Position numbers and translations under genes: made by a program. Below are positions 6,151 to 14,532 of a stretch of 17,722 bases of DNA, in pieces; position 1 is the stretch's first letter; each line of letters opens with the position of its first letter. The notes under the pieces are model-generated. The model was not told the origin of the DNA. It did no database searches and was given only the letters and a program-made list of their open reading frames with translations. Source of the DNA: a candidate division WWE3 bacterium CG_4_9_14_3_um_filter_43_9 (GTDB taxonomy: Bacteria > Patescibacteriota > CPR3 > GCA-002780085); the NCBI GenBank assembly GCA_002791435.1, contig PFXB01000042.1:1-17722 (forward strand), read 5' to 3'.

Positions 6151-7558
6151 AATTGCAGCTATAATCTTAGCCGGCGGTAAAGGAACCAGAATCGGTCAAA
6201 ATCTTCCCAAGGTTTTGTATCCGATTATGGGTAAGCCCATGATTCATTATTCTCTGAAATTAATTGAAGATGTTGGCCTGCGGGATGTGATTGTTGTCAT
6301 AGGGTATCGGGCGGATGAGGTTAGAGCGGCCATTGGAAGACGCTGTGATTTTGCTTTTCAAAAAGAGCAGCTGGGAACCGGGAATGCTTTGTTGTGCGGT
6401 TTAAACGAAGTTCATCCAGATATTAAATACGTTTTTGTGTGTAACGGCGATGATTCTGCTTTTTTTCATCTTTCGACCATCAAAGATTTTCTCTCCAGCC
6501 ATCTCAGGAAAGAATGCGTTGTAAGCATACTGACGGTTTATAAAAAAGATCCTACGGGGTACGGACGGATTTTGAGGGATAAAAATGGGAGAGTAGTTGA
6601 GATTCGGGAAGAAAAAGAAGCTTCAGACAAGGGTAAAAGAAATAAGGAGGTTAACGCTGGTTGTTACATTTTCGACAAAACCTGGTTAAAAAATAATATC
6701 AAGAAGCTGAAAAAGAATCAATCCGGCGAATATTATATAACCGATTTGGTTAAAATGGCGACTTCAGAAGGCAGGGAAGTAAATTCATTTGAATTGACGG
6801 ACGAAAATCAAGGATTTGGGATAAATATCAGGGAAGCCTTAAAAGAGGCAAACGAGATTATGTTTAGAAGATATAGGGAAGAGAAAAAACCAAAAATATT
6901 TTTCATCGGCTTGGATTATTCTTTGCTGGACTCAGGCAAACTTAGAAGTTATCTAAGCTCCGAAATTAGAAATCTGATAAAAAATCACCTGCGTAATTTA
7001 AAGCTGGCAAGTAAAGCCCGCACAATTTTTTGGAAAACATATGAAGAAGTGAAACTAGAAGGGGGTTTTGTAAACATACCTAAAACAATTGAAAGGTTTG
7101 TGGTTCTTTTAAAATCTGAAGAGCTTAAGGATTCTCTGTTGGAAATATTTTTAACCGCGCCTTTTGACCAATTTCTCTATCCTCAGGCCTTAAATTTAGT
7201 TGAAGAGTTAAACAGGTTGGGACGAGTGGTTGTGTTGGAAGAGGGAGATTTAGTTTACGAACCAGTAAAAATAAGAGGGATGAGACTTAAAGACAAAATC
7301 GAAGACTATTTCATATTCGAAAATCTTAAAAGTGCCATTCCTATGGTGGTTAAAATTTATAAAGGTTGGAGTCAGATTATTCTTGACGACAGAGTTGAAA
7401 TTTTGGAACATTTTTTAAAGATCAATAAAAACGCCATAGCAGTGCGAATTAAACAGGGGAAATATAGCCAATTTAAATTTAATCTCAAAAAGCAGAAAAG
7501 GTTTGAATATACTAGCCTTGATGAAATTACAATTGATTTAAAAAACATAGTAAAATAA
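6134..7558 (+). CDS. GlmU-type sugar nucleotidyltransferase fused to a HAD-like domain
   Basis: Residues 1-235 are a GlmU-like uridylyltransferase domain. Its features are LAGGKGTR at 12-19, PKVLYPIMGKPM at 25-36, QKEQLGTGNAL at 76-86, NGDD at 104-107 and NAGCYIFD at 174-181. Instead of the left-handed beta-helix acetyltransferase domain of true GlmU, residues 253-474 look like a HAD-superfamily fold. FFIGLDYSLLDS has D261 in the nucleophile position but lacks the second motif-I Asp. GRVVVLEEGD (363-372) resembles motif II and IILDDRVEIL (415-424) resembles motif IV. The N-terminal half probably makes UDP-GlcNAc or a related sugar nucleotide; the C-terminal activity is unknown and may be degenerate. 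AGGAGG at 6121-6126 gives an excellent ribosome-binding site, and the gene overlaps pgeF by 17 bases. The exact sugar substrate cannot be read from sequence. Confidence 0.78.
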   Translation: MIHFNKIAAIILAGGKGTRIGQNLPKVLYPIMGKPMIHYSLKLIEDVGLRDVIVVIGYRADEVRAAIGRRCDFAFQKEQLGTGNALLCGLNEVHPDIKYVFVCNGDDSAFFHLSTIKDFLSSHLRKECVVSILTVYKKDPTGYGRILRDKNGRVVEIREEKEASDKGKRNKEVNAGCYIFDKTWLKNNIKKLKKNQSGEYYITDLVKMATSEGREVNSFELTDENQGFGINIREALKEANEIMFRRYREEKKPKIFFIGLDYSLLDSGKLRSYLSSEIRNLIKNHLRNLKLASKARTIFWKTYEEVKLEGGFVNIPKTIERFVVLLKSEELKDSLLEIFLTAPFDQFLYPQALNLVEELNRLGRVVVLEEGDLVYEPVKIRGMRLKDKIEDYFIFENLKSAIPMVVKIYKGWSQIILDDRVEILEHFLKINKNAIAVRIKQGKYSQFKFNLKKQKRFEYTSLDEITIDLKNIVK

Positions 7559-7568
7559 CTTTAGACCT

Positions 7569-8945
7569 ATGAACAAACAAATAAAAAACATCCATTTCGG
7601 CGGCATCGGAGGCTGTGGTATTTCGGCCTTAGCTCAAATCGCTTTAAGGCACGGATATCGGGTCACCGGTTCTGATATTGCCGCTTCTCAATATACCCGC
7701 AAACTGCAAAGTTTGGGAATTCCTATTTTTTTTGGCCACCGGGAGGAAAATATCAAAGGGGCAGATTTAATTGTCAACTCAGCTGCCATCGAGATGTCAA
7801 ATCCGGAAGTTCGAGCGGCCCGCAAACTGGGTATCCCAATTGTCAAACATTCTCAATTTTTAGGTCAACTAATGAAGCATGAGTTTGGAATCTGTGTGGC
7901 CGGCACTCATGGCAAGACCACCACCGATGCTTTGATTGGTTTATGTTTGGTGGAAGCGGGCTTAGATCCTACCATAGAGATCGGAGGGTCAGTTTCTGAG
8001 CTGCAAGGTAATGTGCGGGTAGGGAAAAGTCAATATTTTGTGGCCGAATCCTGCGAGTTTGATCATTCATTTCTGAATCTTTTTCCACGAATTGGTATTG
8101 TTCTCAACATTGAGGAAGATCATCCGGATTATTATCCCAATCTTGAGACTTTAAAAAAAGCCTTTGTGGATTTTCTAGATTTGGTGCCTGCAGAAGGATC
8201 TATAATTCTTAGAAACGAAAGTGAGGCGGCCAGAGAAGTTTTGGCAAAAACAAAAAGTGCCGCTCAAAAAGTGACGGTCGGATTTAACAAAACATCCGAT
8301 TGGTGGGCGGAAAATGTTGATTTAAAAAGAAATAAAACAGATTTTGAGGCTTTTTTTAGGGGCAAATCGGTTGGCAATTTCAGGCTTTCAATTTTAGGAA
8401 GACTCAATGTCCAAAACGCACTGGTGGCGTTGGCGGTTTTAAAGATTCTGGACGTAGACTTGGAGAATGCCCGAGCAGTTTTTAAAAAGTTTCATGGAGT
8501 AGACAGAAGATTTGAGGTGGTTTATAAGAACAATTTTGAGGTTGTCAGCGACTATGCCCACCATCCCGCCCAGATTAGAGCGACAATCGAGGCGGCCAAA
8601 CAACAGACTTATAGAAGACTGGTGGTGGTATTCCAACCGCATACTTACTCCCGCACCCAATATTTATTTAACGAATTTATTCATGCTTTTGACGGCGCCG
8701 ATCGGCTATTAATTGCCGAAACATATCTGCCGGCAGGCCGTCATGAAAAAATTTTACCTCAATCCTCTTCTTTGGTTTTGGCAGAAAAGATAGGAGAGTT
8801 GCAAGCCGGCGTTGAATATACAGGTAACTTGACGCAAACCGTAAAACAACTTGAGTCCATTCTTCAAAAAGGAGATTTAGTTTTGATCGTCGGAGCAGGA
8901 GATATCTATCAAATTGCAGATAGCGTAAAAAGGATTAAGATATGA
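7569..8945 (+). CDS. murC: UDP-N-acetylmuramate--L-alanine ligase MurC
   Basis: This is a full-length 458-residue Mur ligase. It has the N-terminal UDP-binding Rossmann motif GGIGGCGISALA, the ATP loop GTHGKTTTD, ESCEFDHSFL and NIEEDHPDYY. The central LGRLNVQNALVA and the MurC-specific DYAHHPAQIRATI and FQPHTYSRT near the C-terminus follow. It adds L-Ala to UDP-MurNAc, the first step of stem-peptide synthesis, in the cytoplasm. The HTYSR motif separates MurC from Mpl and other Mur ligases. The start lies 10 bases after the previous stop with no clear Shine-Dalgarno sequence, and its TGA overlaps the murB ATG in an ATGA junction, so murC and murB are probably coupled. Its partner murD is absent from the window. 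Confidence 0.96.
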   Translation: MNKQIKNIHFGGIGGCGISALAQIALRHGYRVTGSDIAASQYTRKLQSLGIPIFFGHREENIKGADLIVNSAAIEMSNPEVRAARKLGIPIVKHSQFLGQLMKHEFGICVAGTHGKTTTDALIGLCLVEAGLDPTIEIGGSVSELQGNVRVGKSQYFVAESCEFDHSFLNLFPRIGIVLNIEEDHPDYYPNLETLKKAFVDFLDLVPAEGSIILRNESEAAREVLAKTKSAAQKVTVGFNKTSDWWAENVDLKRNKTDFEAFFRGKSVGNFRLSILGRLNVQNALVALAVLKILDVDLENARAVFKKFHGVDRRFEVVYKNNFEVVSDYAHHPAQIRATIEAAKQQTYRRLVVVFQPHTYSRTQYLFNEFIHAFDGADRLLIAETYLPAGRHEKILPQSSSLVLAEKIGELQAGVEYTGNLTQTVKQLESILQKGDLVLIVGAGDIYQIADSVKRIKI

Positions 8946-9844
8946 ACGAGAAGTTGTTGGCTTTACATTCGTTTCTGCGCAACGAACCAATGGCCAAATA
9001 TACCACCTTTAAAATAGGAGGACCGGCCGAATATTTTGCGATCGTCAAAACCAAGAAAGACTTAATCAAACTTATCCAAATTTGCCAGATGCAGAACATT
9101 CCGCTTTTTGTCTTTGGCGGTGGATCCAACATTCTGGTTTCTGATTGGGGGATCAAAGGAGTAGTGGTTTGCAATAAGACAGCAACGATTGAACACAAAG
9201 ATAAAAACTTCGTTGAGGCCGATTCCGGAGCGATGCTTTCAAGCCTCATCAGATTTTGTGCGGAGAAAAAATTAAGCGGACTTGAAAATTTTAGCGGAAT
9301 TCCCGGAAGTGTCGGAGGAGCATTGTGGATAAATACCCATTTTCTCAATTTCCTGATCGGGGATTATGTCGAAAGCGGTGAAATCATAGACGAGCGGGGA
9401 AATGTTTTGAAGCTTGCTCGGAAAGATTTTCATTTTGGCTATGAGCAAAGTCTTTTGAAGGAACGCAAGATATACCTGCTTTCGGCCACCTTCAAGTTGT
9501 CTGCCGGTAAAAGGGAGATCATTGAAAAAAGAACCCGCGAAATTTTAAAATTGAGATGCACAAAACATCCGCTCAAACATCCTTCAGCCGGCTCAGTTTT
9601 TCGCAATCCCTCCCTTATGCCGGCGGGTAAAATAATTGAAGAAGCGGGCCTCAAGGGCAAAAAGATCGGCCAGGCGCAGGTCTCAGAAAAACACGCCAAT
9701 TTCATTGTGAACTTGGGTGGAGCCAAAGCGGACGATGTGCTAGAATTGATAAGTATCTGTCAAAAAGAAGTCTTTAGGAAATTTAAGGTACGGCTTGAGC
9801 CTGAAATAAATTTTGTCGGAGAGGGTAATTTTTGTAAATTTTGA
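8942..9844 (+). CDS. murB: UDP-N-acetylenolpyruvoylglucosamine reductase MurB (type II)
   Basis: The 300-residue flavoenzyme reduces UDP-GlcNAc-enolpyruvate to UDP-MurNAc with NADPH. The FAD-binding motifs TTFKIGGPAEYF (21-32), VFGGGSNILVSD (57-68) and SGIPGSVGGALW (118-129) are present. The proton-donor serine is S218 in SAGSVFRNP, and the C-terminal LEPEINFVG contains the acidic residue E288. Lack of the extra Tyr-loop segment points to type II. Two departures are visible: the usual NAGAYG loop after VGGA reads INTHFLNFLIGDY, and the usual YR pair reads Y167-E168, so the conserved arginine is a glutamate. The start is set by the ATGA overlap with murC. Confidence 0.93.
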   Translation: MNEKLLALHSFLRNEPMAKYTTFKIGGPAEYFAIVKTKKDLIKLIQICQMQNIPLFVFGGGSNILVSDWGIKGVVVCNKTATIEHKDKNFVEADSGAMLSSLIRFCAEKKLSGLENFSGIPGSVGGALWINTHFLNFLIGDYVESGEIIDERGNVLKLARKDFHFGYEQSLLKERKIYLLSATFKLSAGKREIIEKRTREILKLRCTKHPLKHPSAGSVFRNPSLMPAGKIIEEAGLKGKKIGQAQVSEKHANFIVNLGGAKADDVLELISICQKEVFRKFKVRLEPEINFVGEGNFCKF

Positions 9845-9898
9845 ACTTCAAGTTAATCAGAAACGTTTTAGTTGTCCAAGCCACTGGAGGCTAAATAT

Positions 9899-11230
9899 AT
9901 GGAAGAAAAAATTATCATCGAAGGCGGAAGTTCCCTGCAGGGCACGATTCAGATCTCCGGAGCCAAAAACACCGCCTTAAAATTAATAGCAGCTGCGCTT
10001 CTCACCAAAGAACCGGTGATTTTAAAAAATGTGCCCCGGTTATCAGATATAGAGCTGATGGTCAAGGCCATTGAAATTTTAGGAGCCAGGATAGAATGGT
10101 TGGATGAACATATTTTAAAAATTCAAGCCGAGAAAATTACTTCCTATAAAATTCCGGAAGAGATTGTTTCTCAAATGCGCGCCAGTTTTGTGATTCTAGG
10201 GCCGCTTTTGGCCAGATTTAGAAAAGCGATTATTGCCAACCCCGGGGGATGTAAAATCGGAGCCAGACCGGTTAATCGTCATATAGAGGGATTTGAAAAT
10301 CTGGGCGCCAAAGTTTTATTTGTCGAAGGTTATTATCATATTAATGGTAGCCAGATGAAAGCCGGGGAATTCACTTTTAGCAAAAATACTCATACCGGGA
10401 CTGAAAATTTGATTCTTGGATCCGTTTTAACATCTGGAACAACTTTGATTAAAAACGCAGCCGAAGAGCCGGAGATTGACGATCTTATCGATTTTTTAAA
10501 TAAAATGGGAGCCAAGATTAAGAGAGAAGGAAATCGACAAATCGCAATTGAAGGAGTAAACGAACTTTTCGGCACCGAACACACCGTCATGCCGGACAGA
10601 AACGAGGCCGCAACTTTTGCCATTGCGGTGGCTGTAACCGGAGGAAAAATTTTTCTTCAAGGCGCGCAAGCTAAAGATTTAGTAGCTTTTCTCAATAAAA
10701 TAGAAAAAGTGGGTGTTGCATATCAGGCCAATCCAAACGGCATTCATGTGTGGCGAAAAAACGGTGAAAACTTAAATCCGATTGAGATCGAAACCCGCCC
10801 CCATCCAGGATTTATGACCGATTGGCATCCGCCATTTACCGTTCTTTTGTCCCAAGTTAATGGAGAGTCTACAGTTCATGAGACGGTTATGGACAAGCGT
10901 TTTGGTTATGTTAGGCAATTACAAAAGATGGGCGCCAAAATCGAATTCTATAATCCTCATCATTTCGACCCACAAGAATATAATTTTAATCTTGAAGACG
11001 AAGAAAAAGGGAGTTTTCACGCTATCAAAATCTTTGGTCCCGCTCCACTTTTTGGAACCAAGCTTGAAATGCTAGATTTACGAGCAGGAGCAACTGTTGC
11101 TTTAGCAGCTTTAGCTGCCCGCGGTATAAGTGAAATCAGCGGGGTTGCGCATATCCGAAGAGGCTACGAGAAATTTGTGGAAAGATTACAAGGCATCGGC
11201 GCTAACATTAAAATGGTAGAGAAAGGTTAA
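9899..11230 (+). CDS. murA: UDP-N-acetylglucosamine 1-carboxyvinyltransferase MurA
   Basis: The product of about 443 residues transfers enolpyruvate from PEP to UDP-GlcNAc, the committed step of peptidoglycan synthesis. It has K22-N23 in SGAKNTALK and RASFVILGPLLARF at 94-107. The catalytic Cys is C118 in NPGGCKIGARPVN, with MTDWHPP and DLRAGA further on. The Cys form is the fosfomycin-sensitive type, unlike the Asp variants of mycobacteria and chlamydiae. I choose ATG 9899 because GGAGG at 9886-9890 lies eight bases upstream. A TTG at 9872 has no such signal and would add a non-conserved nine-residue extension. yvcK begins three bases after its stop. Confidence 0.96.
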   Translation: MEEKIIIEGGSSLQGTIQISGAKNTALKLIAAALLTKEPVILKNVPRLSDIELMVKAIEILGARIEWLDEHILKIQAEKITSYKIPEEIVSQMRASFVILGPLLARFRKAIIANPGGCKIGARPVNRHIEGFENLGAKVLFVEGYYHINGSQMKAGEFTFSKNTHTGTENLILGSVLTSGTTLIKNAAEEPEIDDLIDFLNKMGAKIKREGNRQIAIEGVNELFGTEHTVMPDRNEAATFAIAVAVTGGKIFLQGAQAKDLVAFLNKIEKVGVAYQANPNGIHVWRKNGENLNPIEIETRPHPGFMTDWHPPFTVLLSQVNGESTVHETVMDKRFGYVRQLQKMGAKIEFYNPHHFDPQEYNFNLEDEEKGSFHAIKIFGPAPLFGTKLEMLDLRAGATVALAALAARGISEISGVAHIRRGYEKFVERLQGIGANIKMVEKG

Positions 11231-11233
11231 AGG

Positions 11234-12217
11234 ATGCAAACCAGATCCAAGAAAAAAGTGGTGGTTATAGGCGGAGGAATGGGGTCGTTTGTGATTTTGT
11301 CGGGGTTGCGGGATTATCCTCTTGATTTAAGCGTTATCGTAACCGTCACCGATGACGGCGGATCGACTGGAAGGTTGCGCGACGAGTTTGGTTTTTTGCC
11401 GGTTGGAGATATGCGGCAATGCATTGTAGCTTTATCCGAAGATGAGGCTTGGCTTAAACAGTTGATGCTTTATCGATTCGGCAAGGGCAGAGGCTTGAGA
11501 GGGCATAATCTGGGGAATCTTATTTTAACAGCCTTGGAAGATTTGACCGGTTCAGAATCGAAAGCTCTGGAAGTTGTCGATGAAATTTTTGCCCTCAGAG
11601 GAGAAATTTTGCCTATTTCTTTAAGCTCAGTTAAATTAGGGGCAGAATATAAATCCGGGAAGATGATTATCTCCGAACACAAAATTGAGTTAAATAAGCT
11701 TTTGAATGATCGGATTCTCCGATTATTTACAATTCCTAAAGCTAAAATTAATCCTGCCGCTCAAAGGGTAATCTTGGGGGCCGATTTAATTATATTAGGT
11801 CCTGGAGATCTATTTAATTCGACCATTGCGAATATAATTATTCAGGGGACTACCGCAGCTATTCAAAGATCAAAAGCTAAAATTCTTTACATCGTAAATT
11901 TGATGACTCTTAAAAGCCAGACCCATAATTTTAAGGCTTCGGATCACGTTGCGGCTATAGAAAATTATCTGGATGTTAGGGTGGATTATATTTTGATTAA
12001 CCATGAAAAAATACCGGACGAGATTATTAAACAATATAAAAAATTAGATGAATATCCGGTAGAAGATGATTTGGGGATTGATCGACGCGTACTCCGAGGT
12101 AATTTTCTAGCCAAAAAAGTTTATAGAAAATCAGTGAGTGATTCCTTGAAAAGAAGTCTTTTGCGCCATGACTCTAAAAAGTTGGCTAAAGCTATTATGA
12201 ATTTTCTGAAGAATTGA
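11234..12217 (+). CDS. yvcK: YvcK/GlmR-type UDP-sugar-binding regulator (CofD-like fold)
   Basis: The 327-residue protein has the YvcK/CofD signatures in order. They are the glycine-rich VVVIGGGMGSF at 9-19, TVTDDGGSTGRLRDEFG at 37-53, PVGDMRQCIVAL at 56-67, RGHNLGNLIL at 89-98 and LGPGDLFNSTIANI at 188-201. In Bacillus subtilis YvcK (GlmR) binds UDP-GlcNAc and stimulates GlmS, directing carbon into cell-wall precursors. Those actions are known from other organisms and are inferred here. The start ATG at 11234 has GAAAGG at 11221-11226 and follows murA by three bases, so the two are very likely cotranscribed. Its place between murA and a UDP-GlcNAc-pyrophosphorylase-like gene fits control of UDP-GlcNAc supply. 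A transferase role in coenzyme F420 synthesis (CofD) is unlikely in this setting. Confidence 0.9.
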   Translation: MQTRSKKKVVVIGGGMGSFVILSGLRDYPLDLSVIVTVTDDGGSTGRLRDEFGFLPVGDMRQCIVALSEDEAWLKQLMLYRFGKGRGLRGHNLGNLILTALEDLTGSESKALEVVDEIFALRGEILPISLSSVKLGAEYKSGKMIISEHKIELNKLLNDRILRLFTIPKAKINPAAQRVILGADLIILGPGDLFNSTIANIIIQGTTAAIQRSKAKILYIVNLMTLKSQTHNFKASDHVAAIENYLDVRVDYILINHEKIPDEIIKQYKKLDEYPVEDDLGIDRRVLRGNFLAKKVYRKSVSDSLKRSLLRHDSKKLAKAIMNFLKN

Positions 12218-12239
12218 GTTCAAAAAAGGGAGGAAGCAA

Positions 12240-13583
12240 GTGGAAAAATATCCGGCGGTTATTATTTTAGCAGGAGGTCAATCCGAAAGGTTCTGGCCGC
12301 TTGGTGATAAAAACTTGTTTTCTTTTTTGGGACAGACTTTGCTGGAGTTTCAGCTGAAAACTTTAAGACAAATAGGTTTTAGAGATTTTATTGTAGTGGC
12401 CAACAAAAATATCGATTGGTGGTTAAAAGAACACTTTTATGATGTTCCCAAGTTGGAGTATGTTTTACAAAACAATAACCTCAAAGGAATGGGTGGGGCG
12501 GTTTTATCGGCCAAACAAAAGATTTTGGCAAAGCCGGGCAGACCGCTTTATATTTTAAACTGCGATGATGTTTACCACCCTGATCTCCATCGCAAGATTT
12601 TAAAACATTATCAAAGAGAGAAAGCGGATGGATATCTTGCCGGTTATCGGGTTTCAAGCTATCAGCCTTTAGGCTATTTTATTGAGAATGAGGGAGTGAT
12701 TCAGGGAATTATCGAAAAGCCGCCATCAGCCAAGATGCCTTCTCATTGGGCGAATCTGGTTGCCCATCTTTTTGTCAATCCGGTTGATTTTATCCATGAA
12801 TTGGAGGTTGAGAATAATAAAAGCATCAAAACAGACGATCTTTATGAAAGAGCGTTGGGAAAGCTCTGTCAAAAAAAGGTTTTCCGTTTAGTCTCGTATC
12901 GAGATGAATGGAAAATATTGAAATACCCCTGGCAGGTGCTGGACGTTGCCGATTATTTACTTTCGCAGATTTCATTTAAAGTTTCAAAAGATGTTAGAAT
13001 TGCTGAAAATGCAAGCATCGAAGGCAAGGTGATTATCGAAAAAGGTGTAAAAATTTTGGGTGGGACAAAAATTGTCGGCCCAAGTTTTATCGGGGCGAAT
13101 TCAATAATCGGTAATAATTGTCTAATTCGCGAGTCGATGATCGGCAGGAATTGTGTAGTCGGATTTTCAACTGAAATTACTCGCAGCTACCTAGGTGATG
13201 ATTGTTGGCTTCATTCTAACTACATCGGGGATTCAGTTTTAGAAAAAGATGTAAGTTTGGGCTCAGGAGCGGTAACGGCCAATTTACGACTAGATGAGGC
13301 CAATATTTTTGCTCAAGTAAAAGAAAAAAAAGTTGATACACAAAGGAATAAATTAGGGGTAATTATCGGTAAGGGGGCAAGATTGGGCGTTAATTCGTCA
13401 ATTATGCCGGGGGTTAAAATTGGGAAAAATTCTATAGTAGGGCCAGGTGTGGTTTTATTAAAAGATATTCCGGAAAACCAGATGTGTTTTGCCAAACAAG
13501 TCTTAGAAATGAAATCTCACCCTTATACTCCTCATGCAGAAATACGCGCTCAATTTAAAAGAGCCCTCAAGAAAGGTAACTAA
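12240..13583 (+). CDS. Bifunctional GlmU-like nucleotidyltransferase with left-handed beta-helix domain
   Basis: Residues 1-240 form a sugar-1-phosphate nucleotidyltransferase domain: LAGGQSERFWPLGDKNL at 10-26, NLKGMGGAVLSA, and NCDDVYHPDL for metal binding. Residues from about 245 to 430 are hexapeptide repeats of a left-handed beta-helix (IGANSIIGNNCLIRESMIG and similar rungs). These include GAVTANLRLDEANI, a pattern typical of archaeal-type bifunctional GlmU/glucose-1-phosphate transferases. The likely reactions are amino-sugar-1-phosphate acetylation and UDP (or dTDP) transfer. It could therefore supply the acetyltransferase domain that the HAD-fused homologue at 6134 lacks. GTG 12240 is preceded by a strong GGGAGG (12228-12233). 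Substrate assignment is inference. Confidence 0.82.
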   Translation: MEKYPAVIILAGGQSERFWPLGDKNLFSFLGQTLLEFQLKTLRQIGFRDFIVVANKNIDWWLKEHFYDVPKLEYVLQNNNLKGMGGAVLSAKQKILAKPGRPLYILNCDDVYHPDLHRKILKHYQREKADGYLAGYRVSSYQPLGYFIENEGVIQGIIEKPPSAKMPSHWANLVAHLFVNPVDFIHELEVENNKSIKTDDLYERALGKLCQKKVFRLVSYRDEWKILKYPWQVLDVADYLLSQISFKVSKDVRIAENASIEGKVIIEKGVKILGGTKIVGPSFIGANSIIGNNCLIRESMIGRNCVVGFSTEITRSYLGDDCWLHSNYIGDSVLEKDVSLGSGAVTANLRLDEANIFAQVKEKKVDTQRNKLGVIIGKGARLGVNSSIMPGVKIGKNSIVGPGVVLLKDIPENQMCFAKQVLEMKSHPYTPHAEIRAQFKRALKKGN

Positions 13584-13584
13584 A

Positions 13585-14532
13585 GTGACAACCAATTTTT
13601 TGCTCGGAGTCGATGGCGGAGGAACAAGGACAGTGGCTTTAATTGCTGATGAGCAAGGGAGATTAGTAGGTAGAGGAGAAACGGATGGTTCAAGTTATAA
13701 ATCGGTTGGGATTGAGAAATCACGCAGAGAGCTTGAACAAGCGGTGGATAAAGCCTTACAAAAAGTGGAACAACATATCACTCGATTTTCAGATGTTTGT
13801 TTTGGTATGGCGGGGTGTGATACCAGGCGCGATTTTGAGACATACAAAAAAATAATTCAGAAAAGTAAGGTGGCCCTATTTATAAAAAAGACAAAGCTTT
13901 TAATCTGTAATGACACTCACATCGCTTTAGCCGCGGGAACGGATAAAGATTACGGAATAGTAATAGTTGCCGGAACAGGTTCCAACTGTTATGGCAGAAA
14001 TCCGCAGGGAGAGGAGTCCAGTTGTGGCGGGATGGACTGGTTGCTTTCGGATGAAGGAAGCGCCTTTGACTTAGGAGTTAAAGCCCTAAAAGCGGTTTTA
14101 TGGGAATATGACGGCCGGGGCGAGGCAACACTTCTCACCCCGATTATTCTTAAAAACCTTGGCAAGAAGGATATTTTAGAGCTGGTTGACTGGGTTTATC
14201 AACCACCTTTTGAAAAGAAGCGATTAGCCAGTCTGGCACTGTCTGTAGATGTAGCTTTCAGCCAAAAAGACAAGGTAGCTAATAAAATAGTTTCTGAATC
14301 AGCCGAAAGTCTTGTTTTAATGGGAAAGACGGTGATAAAAAGACTAGGTTTGGCAGGTAAAGAGTTTGATTTTATCCTTTCCGGTGGGATGTTTAAATTG
14401 GGTGAAGATTTTATCAACCAGATTACGAATAGTCTTAAAAACGCTGCACCTTTTGCCCATTTTATTGTACTTAAAAAAGAGCCGGCCTGGGGAGCCTTAA
14501 GGTTGGCCCTAAAAAACCGCAAAACAACATGA
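13585..14532 (+). CDS. BadF/BadG/BcrA/BcrD-family sugar kinase (N-acetylglucosamine kinase-like)
   Basis: This 315-residue ASKHA-fold kinase has the phosphate-1 motif GVDGGGTRT at 8-16. MAGCDT at 75-80 and ICNDTHIAL at 107-115 follow, the latter with the probable catalytic D110. AGTGSNCYG at 129-137, GGMDWLLSDEGSA at 148-160 and a C-terminal SGGMF adenosine motif complete the set. Eukaryotic NAGK and bacterial GlcNAc/MurNAc kinases share this set, and the mur context suggests amino-sugar salvage for the wall. The same superfamily includes benzoyl- and 2-hydroxyacyl-CoA dehydratase activators, but the CxxC-type cluster cysteines are not seen. I use GTG 13585, which has GAAAGG at 13571-13576 and directly follows the previous gene; an ATG at 13534 would overlap that gene by 50 bases. 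Its stop overlaps the next ATG. Confidence 0.8.
   Translation: MTTNFLLGVDGGGTRTVALIADEQGRLVGRGETDGSSYKSVGIEKSRRELEQAVDKALQKVEQHITRFSDVCFGMAGCDTRRDFETYKKIIQKSKVALFIKKTKLLICNDTHIALAAGTDKDYGIVIVAGTGSNCYGRNPQGEESSCGGMDWLLSDEGSAFDLGVKALKAVLWEYDGRGEATLLTPIILKNLGKKDILELVDWVYQPPFEKKRLASLALSVDVAFSQKDKVANKIVSESAESLVLMGKTVIKRLGLAGKEFDFILSGGMFKLGEDFINQITNSLKNAAPFAHFIVLKKEPAWGALRLALKNRKTT

Noticed and set aside
8935..9348. Minus-strand open frame of 137 codons over murB
   Set aside because: It lies fully over a well-conserved gene and its translation has no domain; other minus-strand frames are the same kind of shadow.
9872..9898. Upstream TTG start for murA
   Set aside because: No Shine-Dalgarno sequence there, and ATG 9899 has GGAGG at the right spacing and a canonical N-terminus.
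13534..13584. Upstream ATG start for the sugar kinase
   Set aside because: It overlaps the preceding gene by 50 bases and adds a basic non-conserved tail; GTG 13585 has GAAAGG and starts just before the GVDGGGT motif.
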